NCBI GenBank assembly: GCA_021827255.1
Contig: JAKAWO010000069.1
Span: 1-11,525 of the forward strand
Reading direction: 5' to 3'
DNA: 11,525 nt
DNA from: Acidobacteriota bacterium
GTDB taxonomy: Bacteria; Acidobacteriota; Terriglobia; UBA7540
Shown: piece by piece, positions 6,414 to 11,525 of the stretch
Layout: each line of letters starts with the position of its first letter
Numbering within the stretch: the first letter of the stretch is position 1
Notes under the pieces: generated by a model
Seen by the model: the letters and a program-made list of their open reading frames with translations, nothing else
Databases searched by the model: none
Told to the model about the DNA's origin: nothing
Program-made: the position numbers and the translations under genes

Positions 6414-7706
6414 TCAAGGGAGTGCGGCTGGCGCTGCGCCGGCGGCGGGCTCGAGGCGGCCGACGATGAACCAGTAGGAGAACAAGCCGCTGAGCAAAAT
6501 CGCCGGGCCGAGGATGAATGCTGGCAGAAACGAGCCGGACCACTTGATGAGGAATCCGGTGAGCAAGGGCGCGAGGATGCCGCCGATATTGCCGGCAAAA
6601 TTCTCAAAGCCGGTCCAGAGGCCCACCTCGCCCGGCGGCGCGCAACTCTGCAAAATGACGATCAGGTTGGCGGTTGAAAGTCCCACCAAGCCTGAACCCA
6701 CAATGAGCGCCAGGGCCTCGCCGGCGGTGCGAACGCGGGCGGCGGGAATGATGAGCAGGCCGAAAAGGAACCCGACGGTGACGATGCCTTTGCGGGTGCG
6801 CGTCTCATCCCAGCCGTGGCGGATCAGCCGGTCGGCGATCCAGCCGCCCAAGGGTTCTGAGACGCCGAAGACGGCGTAAGGCAGCGCGGCGTAGAGGCCG
6901 GCTTTGACGATGCTGAGGTGCCGCTCCACGTAGAGATAGTCGGGCAGCCAAGCGACCATCAGATACCAGAAGTAATCGAAGCAGAAAAAGCCAAGGCAAA
7001 TGCCGACCAGGTTGCGGTTGAAGTGGATGGCGCGGTGGAGGCTCGAGCCCGGCGGGAGCGCGGCGCGCGCCGCGCGGGCGCGCTCTCGGACGGCGTGAGC
7101 GGGAAACACGGCGAACCAGGGAATCAGCCACAGGAGCCCCGGAACGCCGACGGCGACGAAGGCCAGCCGCCAGCCGAAGCGGGCGAGCAGCAGCGGCATG
7201 ACCAGGCCGCCCGCCGCGATGCCGATGCGCGTGCCGAAATCGAAAAACCCGGACGGGGCGCCGCGCTCCTCCGGCTTGTAGAGCAGGCTGACGATCTTCG
7301 TCCCGCCCGGAAGATAAATGGATTCCCCAACGCCCAGGACCAGCCGCAGCACGATGAGGACGGCAAGGCTTCCGGCGATTCCCGTCAGGCCCTGCGCCAG
7401 CGACCAGAGCGCGAAGGTGGCGGCGTAGATCCACAGCAGGTCCATGTGGTCGGCCATGGCGCCAATCGGCAACTGCATCAGCGTGTAGGACCAGAAAAAC
7501 GCGGAGAGCAACAGACCCTCGCTCGCCGGGCCCAGATGGAAATCGCGGGAGATGAGCGGGAGGGCAAAGGAGATGGTAGCGCGGTCGAAATAGTTGATGA
7601 TGGAGGCGATGAACAGAAGCGAGACGACCGACCAGCGCCGGGCGTTCGAGACGGGGGCTCGGCCGCCGGCGGGCGGGATCAACGGGCTGGGCGCGGCTGA
7701 ATCCAC
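6414..7706 (-). CDS. MFS transporter, anion:cation symporter-like
   Basis: This 430-residue, probably 12-span inner-membrane carrier looks like the ACS branch of the major facilitator superfamily, which moves organic acids such as hexuronates, sugar acids or aromatic acids with protons or sodium. The first span carries NYFDR (38-42), the charged signature of the ACS group. The loop after span 2 has the motif A remnant GAMADHMD (82-89). RLVLGVGESIYLPG (121-134) fits the RxxLGxxExxxxP signature of span 4. A cytoplasmic loop rich in Arg and Ala lies near 205-230, and the C-terminus is a short Ala/Pro tail. The GTG start at 7706 has GAGAG about eight bases upstream. It is transcribed away from the transposase/GH99 scar and ends convergent with the CMD gene. 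Given the nearby glycosidase and isomerase genes the substrate could be a sugar or uronate, but this is inference. Confidence 0.88.
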   Translation of the reverse strand: MDSAAPSPLIPPAGGRAPVSNARRWSVVSLLFIASIINYFDRATISFALPLISRDFHLGPASEGLLLSAFFWSYTLMQLPIGAMADHMDLLWIYAATFALWSLAQGLTGIAGSLAVLIVLRLVLGVGESIYLPGGTKIVSLLYKPEERGAPSGFFDFGTRIGIAAGGLVMPLLLARFGWRLAFVAVGVPGLLWLIPWFAVFPAHAVRERARAARAALPPGSSLHRAIHFNRNLVGICLGFFCFDYFWYLMVAWLPDYLYVERHLSIVKAGLYAALPYAVFGVSEPLGGWIADRLIRHGWDETRTRKGIVTVGFLFGLLIIPAARVRTAGEALALIVGSGLVGLSTANLIVILQSCAPPGEVGLWTGFENFAGNIGGILAPLLTGFLIKWSGSFLPAFILGPAILLSGLFSYWFIVGRLEPAAGAAPAALP

Positions 7707-7735
7707 GGCATTCTCTCAAACGATCGGCTCGCGGA

Positions 7736-7763
7736 AGAATACATGAAACGGCAAGGAGTTCAA
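7736..7763 (-). promoter_or_regulatory. Possible sigma-70 promoter for the MFS gene
   Basis: Minus strand TTGAAC (7763-7758), a 16-base spacer and TATTCT (7741-7736), each matching the consensus at four of six positions. The start of transcription would be about 22 bases before the GTG. Confidence 0.35.
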
Positions 7764-7787
7764 CCCAAATTCGCAGATTGAAGGGCA

Positions 7788-7850
7788 CTGTTCCGTTCTA
7801 ATCCGTTAGATTGGAGTTGGATAAAAACCATCGCGGGAGGAACGGAACAG
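7788..7850. repeat. 11-base perfect inverted repeat beside the transposase remnant
   Basis: CTGTTCCGTTC (7788-7798) and its exact reverse complement GAACGGAACAG (7840-7850) flank 41 bases. A smaller hairpin, TCTAA-TCCG-TTAGA (7797-7810), overlaps the left arm, and TTCCGTT and ATCCGTT form a short direct repeat. It lies directly before the transposase-like reading frame, so it may belong to the left end of that insertion sequence. Confidence 0.5.
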
Positions 7851-7997
7851 CGCAACCAAAAGTCGGCGTGCTTTGGGGGAAAAGAAAGTGGTTTTGCGCC
7901 AGACCCCGCGGGCGGTAACGCCCTGGGGCGGCCTGAGCGTGTTCGTTGAGTTTCTGCTGATAAGCGACAGAGTGAAAACGTCGTTGGCCACGGGCGT
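7825..7997 (+). pseudogene. N-terminal remnant of a DDE transposase (IS1380/IS4-like)
   Basis: The + frame reads into a segment (VVLRQTPRAVTPWGGLSV and on) that resembles the start of IS1380/IS4-type DDE transposases, which commonly have a T-P/S-x-G-G-L...F segment some 20-40 residues in. Resemblance ends near 7997, where the opposite strand begins to read as a GH99/WbsX-like gene. The frame itself stays open to 8112, but the later part shows nothing transposase-like. No DDE catalytic residues are present, so only about 55 codons of an element remain. There is no convincing start codon; TTG at 7873 is possible. The family call rests on memory of this motif and is moderate. Confidence 0.42.
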
Positions 7998-8242
7998 CAT
8001 GGCAGGGCTGGGGTGCCAGCTCGGGAAATTGTACGAAACTGCTTGGAAGGAGATAGTCGGAAGCGAAGCCGACGTGTTTACCAACTGGCGCAGCTTTTTC
8101 TCTGTGAAATAACTGAAGCCGGGTGGGGGCGACGAGCCCGTGGATTGGGCGGAGGGTTGCGGGAGATCGGATGCTTTTGGCATCGGGAGTCCCAAAGCTT
8201 GTGCGGACAGGGCAGGGTTCCCAGGAAAGTTCTTCGATCCAT
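7998..8242 (-). pseudogene. 5' fragment of a Tat-exported GH99/WbsX-like gene, frameshifted
   Basis: A real gene start is visible: ATG at 8242 with GGAG seven bases upstream, encoding MDRRTFLGTL, a twin-arginine signal start. The frame is then lost. One base added near 8213 restores a hydrophobic ALSAQALGLPM stretch in the next frame, which continues with a proline/serine-rich linker into AVSYNFPSWHPSP (residues ending near 8003). That last segment resembles the N-terminal strand of GH99-like/WbsX glycan-processing proteins (YYFPxWHP type). After M at 7998-8000 the resemblance ends at the junction with the transposase remnant. Such proteins usually run to several hundred residues, so most of the gene is missing. 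It lies 43 bases downstream of the GH39-like gene on the same strand and was probably the third gene of that operon. A minus-strand frame covering 7806-8195 is this fragment plus reverse-strand transposon sequence. Confidence 0.55.
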
Positions 8243-8285
8243 TTTGCGCTCCATGGTGATGATCTGGATGAGGATGCGCTTCAGA

Positions 8286-9821
8286 TCAACGCTTGAGAGT
8301 TATGATGGCCACTCCGAACCCTCCAAGCAACAGCTTGTCATCGCCCATCTGTCTGGAAGCAGGAGGCTGGAAGGCCGTAGTCTGGTCCACATAAGCCTCG
8401 GTCGCTCCGGCGCCGCCAGGAATCGTAACTTCGAAGCTCCGGTTGCGCCTGTTAACGAGTAGCAGCTTTTCCTTTCCATCAGGCGTGACAAAACCTTGCC
8501 CATAGATATAAGGGGTATTAACGCCAGTCGCGACCAGCCTGTCCCCCGCCCCTAGGTTATCCACGAGCAGTTTCAGCACCCAAAACCTCGCGTTCGGCTG
8601 GCCCGTTTTCCAGTCCACCATGCTGACGCTCGGGAACTGGGACGGATAGCCCACCATTTGCGATTCTCCTGCCACGTTAACCCCTAGACCGGCCAGATGA
8701 CCATACACATAAGCATACATAGCGCCGCACAGGTTCCAGTAAGCATTCGGAATAGGCCTTGGCGGCGGGCCAAGCCTTCCCTGGGGTCCGTCATAGGCGG
8801 GCGCGATGCACCCGAGCTCGTCAACGTCGGCTCCGGTTTGCGGTGAGAGGCGCTCCCGGATGGCCTGATTATATTGGACGACGCCGAGAAAGTGGTCAGC
8901 CTGGGCGAAGAAATCATACTGCATCTCGTGCACGGTTTCATCGGGTGTAGGAACGGCGTAGAAATGATACGAGATCATGTCCAGCGGAATCCCGGGCTTG
9001 TGATGCTGGTGGTTCAGGAAGTACTCAAAATAAGCGGCGGCTTGAAAACCTCCGTACGCGAGGCCCACGAACTTCATGCGCGGCTGCACCCGGAGGATCG
9101 CCTGGACAATGGCGTCGTATAGCCTAGTATAAAATTCCGGACTCATCCGATGCTCGCCGTTAATCTCGTTCAGCACTTCCCAATAGGGGATTTTGTAATG
9201 GTAGCCGGACGCGTGCCATTTTCCGTACTCATCCTTGAACCCCCCTTTCGTGTACCAGCTCACTACGCGAGCGTAATAGTCAGCCACCTGCTTCATGGTC
9301 GGATCCCGAAGCTCGGTGCCCTGCTCGTAGGTCCAGGTGACTTGGTTGGGGTCGGAGGGATACGCGACGGGCTTCGGCGTCTTCCACATCCACTCCGGGA
9401 TCGTGCTGAAGTTGATGATTACCGAGTGCCCGGCGGTGGCATTCATGAAATCTTCCATCATGGGGTCAATCAGTGAAAAATCCCACGAGGTCTTGCCGTT
9501 GGCGGGCGGCTCCATTTCAGCGACCGCAAGCTTGGGATAGGGCAGCCAAGGGACATACCGCACATAGTTCGCGCCGAGGTCGTGGAGCGCCTGGAAAACT
9601 CGGTCGTGAATGGCCGAGCCGCGACGCAAGAGAGGATTAACCACCACTTGTAAGGTGGGCGTTGTGGCTGAAACGCCTGTCACCTTGGTCCAGTTCACCG
9701 AAACACTCACAGCACCGGGAGGCGCTGCTGCTGATTTTTTAACTGCGGGTCTCCGGCAGCTTACCGAAGCCAGGACGAGCGCCAATCCCCCAAACAGCCA
9801 TGCTCTGCTTTTGGCCTTCAT
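8286..9821 (-). CDS. Secreted lipoprotein glycoside hydrolase, GH39-like (clan GH-A)
   Basis: This 511-residue protein has an N-terminal lipoprotein-type signal (hydrophobic 8-20, Cys22 as likely lipid anchor; the lipobox LASVSC is not ideal), then a TIM-barrel glycosidase. The segment YWEVLNEINGEH (213-224) has the Asn-Glu pair of clan GH-A, giving E219 as the likely acid/base. E335 in DVDELG (332-337) is the best candidate nucleophile. Around them are ANYVRYVPW (84-92), a WDFSLIDPMM segment (113-122), MISYHFYA (282-289) and a C-terminal beta domain from about 425 (LLLVNRRN at 453-460). The arrangement resembles GH39 (xylosidase/iduronidase-like), but the specificity is unknown. The ATG at 9821 has an excellent AAGGAGG (9829-9835) seven bases upstream. 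It lies 67 bases downstream of the amidohydrolase gene and upstream of the broken GH99-like gene, which suggests an operon for breaking down an external glycan. Confidence 0.85.
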   Translation of the reverse strand: MKAKSRAWLFGGLALVLASVSCRRPAVKKSAAAPPGAVSVSVNWTKVTGVSATTPTLQVVVNPLLRRGSAIHDRVFQALHDLGANYVRYVPWLPYPKLAVAEMEPPANGKTSWDFSLIDPMMEDFMNATAGHSVIINFSTIPEWMWKTPKPVAYPSDPNQVTWTYEQGTELRDPTMKQVADYYARVVSWYTKGGFKDEYGKWHASGYHYKIPYWEVLNEINGEHRMSPEFYTRLYDAIVQAILRVQPRMKFVGLAYGGFQAAAYFEYFLNHQHHKPGIPLDMISYHFYAVPTPDETVHEMQYDFFAQADHFLGVVQYNQAIRERLSPQTGADVDELGCIAPAYDGPQGRLGPPPRPIPNAYWNLCGAMYAYVYGHLAGLGVNVAGESQMVGYPSQFPSVSMVDWKTGQPNARFWVLKLLVDNLGAGDRLVATGVNTPYIYGQGFVTPDGKEKLLLVNRRNRSFEVTIPGGAGATEAYVDQTTAFQPPASRQMGDDKLLLGGFGVAIITLKR

Positions 9822-9888
9822 GGTGCATCCTCCTTGCCACTCCTCCCGCCACTTGGCCTGCCACTGTCCGGCGCCGGCTTCTGACGGT

Positions 9889-11019
9889 TTACTTTTCTTT
9901 GCCCTCGATGCCGGGGAACCAGTGCACGGCGTTCGCGTGGTACAGTTTTGCGAGCACCGGCCGCGGCAGATCGAGACCTTGGTATTTCCTTCCCAGGTAT
10001 TCCACCCAATCGTTGGTGGCCAGGAAGCGCCAGTCGCGCGCGAAATAATTCTCCCAGCGCTCGATGGTTTGGGCGGGATTCGCTCCGGGCATAAAGTCGA
10101 GGTCGGTGCCGTAAATCAGCCGGTCCTGATACTTCTGGATGAACGCGATGGCTCGCGCTCGCGGCAGCATCATGACGTACGGCATGCGCGCCGCCATGTC
10201 CACGGCGAAGTTCGGATAGCGGTCCAGGTGCCGGCCAAGCTGGTCGAAATTCGACTCCATGCTGCCCAAGTGCGCCCCTACCACGCGCAGATTCGGATTC
10301 TCCTCCACCACGTGGTCGCGCGCCTTCAGGATCGCCGCCTTCGCAACTGGATGAAGATTTTTGTACATGTACCACTGCGGATGGCGCATGTAATACGAGT
10401 AATCGGGCGACGCGGGGTTCGGCGGCTCCCACAGTGAATCGGGATCGGCCACGTGCGCGATCAACGTCTTGTGGTGCGCCGCGATGTCCTTGTAGATCGG
10501 CTCGAACACCGGATTGTCCGGCATCACGTAGTTTCCCTTCGCGTCTTTCAGCTCCATGCCGATGTTTTTCCAGATCTTCACTGCGATCGCGCCCTCGGCG
10601 AAATTCCGATTGAGCTGCCGAATCACCGCCGGGTCGAACCCCGGCTTCTCAAAGGGAAACGGATCGAAGCTCGTGCAGAACGAAGCGTGGCCGTGGCTCG
10701 CGGCGATGAAATGCCGCGCGTCGTGAATCTCCCGCGGCAGGTCCTTCAGGTAGGGGTCCGTGTCGTCGTCGAGACAGATGTCGAGCAGGTGGATGTTCAG
10801 CCGCTCGAGCATGGCGATGAAGTCCGAGTTGGTCACATAAACGTGCGAATGGGTATCAATCGGATGGAGCGCGGCGAAGGCTTTCAATTCTGTGGCGGAA
10901 AACGGGCCCTTTCTAGCCACGGCCGGGCTGGAAGGCGAAGGCTTGGGCTTTTCCGTCGCCGCGGGTCGGCACGCCCCAGCCGCCATCACGATGAGAACCC
11001 AAAGCAAAAGTTTTTTCAT
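9889..11019 (-). CDS. Amidohydrolase_2 family metal-dependent hydrolase, lipoprotein
   Basis: This 376-residue protein has a short lipoprotein-like signal (residues 1-17, ending AAGAC with Cys17; the lipobox is imperfect), a Pro/Ser linker (20-38) and a TIM-barrel metal-hydrolase domain of the amidohydrolase_2 type (COG2159-like). Metal and active-site candidates are H57 and H59 in DTHSH, K148 in AVKIW, H189 in LIAHV, H250 in GAHLGS and D306 in IYGTDLDF. The family includes decarboxylases and lactone or amide hydrolases acting on carboxylated rings; the substrate cannot be told here. The frame is open to 11199, but the ATG at 11019 is chosen because AAGGGAGG (11027-11034) lies seven bases upstream and a signal sequence follows directly. 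It is the first gene of the likely operon with the GH39-like gene and is divergent from the isomerase/epimerase remnant. Confidence 0.88.
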   Translation of the reverse strand: MKKLLLWVLIVMAAGACRPAATEKPKPSPSSPAVARKGPFSATELKAFAALHPIDTHSHVYVTNSDFIAMLERLNIHLLDICLDDDTDPYLKDLPREIHDARHFIAASHGHASFCTSFDPFPFEKPGFDPAVIRQLNRNFAEGAIAVKIWKNIGMELKDAKGNYVMPDNPVFEPIYKDIAAHHKTLIAHVADPDSLWEPPNPASPDYSYYMRHPQWYMYKNLHPVAKAAILKARDHVVEENPNLRVVGAHLGSMESNFDQLGRHLDRYPNFAVDMAARMPYVMMLPRARAIAFIQKYQDRLIYGTDLDFMPGANPAQTIERWENYFARDWRFLATNDWVEYLGRKYQGLDLPRPVLAKLYHANAVHWFPGIEGKEK

Positions 11020-11225
11020 GGCAAGTCCTCCCTTCGGCGGTCGCGCTCTTCCGATAGCCGGCTTTGCGCTGTTGCCGAGCATCTTACCGCTTTTCCGGCT
11101 GTTCGGAGAGGTAAAAGAGGCGGATAATTCCCACCGGGCGCTCGCAAGCGGCCAGACCCAGGAGCGCAGGGTGGGCTGCCTGGCCTTACGCCATTTCAAC
11201 TCTCGCGCCGAGCGAGGAGGCAGCG
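11020..11225. other. Divergent intergenic region
   Basis: About 200 bases between the start codons of the amidohydrolase and the isomerase/epimerase remnant. Both ribosome binding sites are clear. A GATAAT (11122-11127) could be a -10 box reading toward the isomerase, but no good -35 is seen at the proper distance. No terminator, repeat or RNA gene is visible. Confidence 0.4.
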
Positions 11226-11525
11226 GTGAAAAAATCCATCGGCGACAATGAGATTCCCAAGGGTTGGACCTTCGAGCAGGGCTTGGCGCTCATCAAGAAG
11301 GCCGGTTACGACGGCGTCGAGCTGTGGCTGGGTGACACCGCCACGACGACGGCTTCGCCGAGCAGTGGATTGAAATTCTCGGCCCTCAAATCACCCGCAT
11401 TCACATCAAGGACGTGATGAAGATGCGCTGGCCGCTGCTGCGACAGCGTCTATACCAACGTCTTTCTCGGTGACAACAACTGGTCTGCCATCCGCGCCGC
11501 CCTCGACAAAATCGGCTACGACGGC
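11226..11525 (+). pseudogene. Broken sugar phosphate isomerase/epimerase (xylose isomerase-like TIM barrel)
   Basis: A GTG at 11226 with GAGGAGG (11214-11220) five bases upstream opens a frame with a family-typical N-terminus (TFEQGLALIKKAGYDGVELW, ending near 11330). The similarity then jumps: from 11345 another frame encodes DGFAEQWIEILGPQITRIHI (11348-11407), which corresponds to a later barrel strand ending in HIKD. From about 11448 the first frame resumes with VYTNVFLGDNNWSAIRAA and IGYDG, the family's C-terminal strand. So the reading frame goes 0, then shifted, then 0. Roughly 130 residues expected between the first two segments are missing, judging from memory of a family length near 280. 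A stop at 11415-11417 ends the original frame. The gene runs off the window. It is probably nonfunctional, unless the sequence contains errors. Confidence 0.7.

Noticed and set aside
6918..7700. 260-codon open frame on the + strand opposite the MFS gene
   Set aside because: Low-complexity charged and Gln/Gly-rich translation that mirrors membrane-span codons; a typical shadow frame.
7806..8195. 129-codon minus-strand frame taken as an intact small gene
   Set aside because: Its first half is the frameshifted GH99-like fragment, whose true start is at 8242, and its second half is the antisense of the transposase remnant.
8013..8462. 149-codon + strand frame across the pseudogene and the end of the GH39-like gene
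   Set aside because: Overlaps real coding sequence on the other strand and shows no family features.
9868..9877. Ten-base palindrome CCGGCGCCGG between the amidohydrolase and GH39-like genes
   Set aside because: Short GC palindrome expected by chance at this composition; no T run to suggest a terminator.
1..11525. CRISPR arrays, tRNA or rRNA genes, att sites
   Set aside because: No regularly spaced repeats, no cloverleaf-like or conserved rRNA segments were seen while reading both strands.

Overview
The window is GC-rich bacterial DNA with long ORFs on both strands, alternative start codons and strong Shine-Dalgarno sites. The mix of genes (a YfhO-like and a PMT_2-like GT-C membrane protein, a SnoaL-fused ECF sigma factor with a carboxymuconolactone decarboxylase partner, an amidohydrolase lipoprotein, a secreted GH-A glycosidase, and remnants of a Tat-exported GH99/WbsX-like protein and a sugar phosphate isomerase/epimerase) suggests a soil or sediment Acidobacteriota or Verrucomicrobiota. 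No rRNA or tRNA is present to settle this, so the assignment is an inference.

Left part (1-5700): four genes lie head to tail on the minus strand with gaps of about 39-73 bases. In transcription order they are an ECF sigma factor with a C-terminal SnoaL-like domain, murB (peptidoglycan precursor synthesis), a PMT_2-like GT-C glycosyltransferase, and a YfhO-like membrane protein that may lack its C-terminal domain. A carboxymuconolactone decarboxylase (CMD) family gene is divergent from the sigma gene. The short region between the two carries an exact match to the promoter I recall for ECF41 sigma factors (TGTCACA-N16-CGTC), pointing at the sigma gene. A weaker copy with the same spacing points at the CMD gene. 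The two -10 CGTC elements form the ends of a perfect inverted repeat. This suggests an autoregulated sigma/CMD stress module that might also drive the envelope genes.

Middle (6200-8290): a convergent gap, then an MFS transporter of the anion:cation symporter type with a plausible sigma-70 promoter. After it comes a scar in which the N-terminal part of a DDE transposase (+ strand) abuts the first ~80 codons of a Tat-exported GH99/WbsX-like gene (- strand), which also carries a one-base frameshift.

Right part (8286-11525): a GH39-like lipoprotein glycosidase and an amidohydrolase_2-family lipoprotein, both on the minus strand with excellent ribosome binding sites and probably in one operon whose third gene is the broken GH99-like one. 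Divergent from them is a sugar phosphate isomerase/epimerase gene with a good start but an internal deletion and frame changes. With the MFS carrier, this half looks like a carbohydrate-use locus that is partly decayed.
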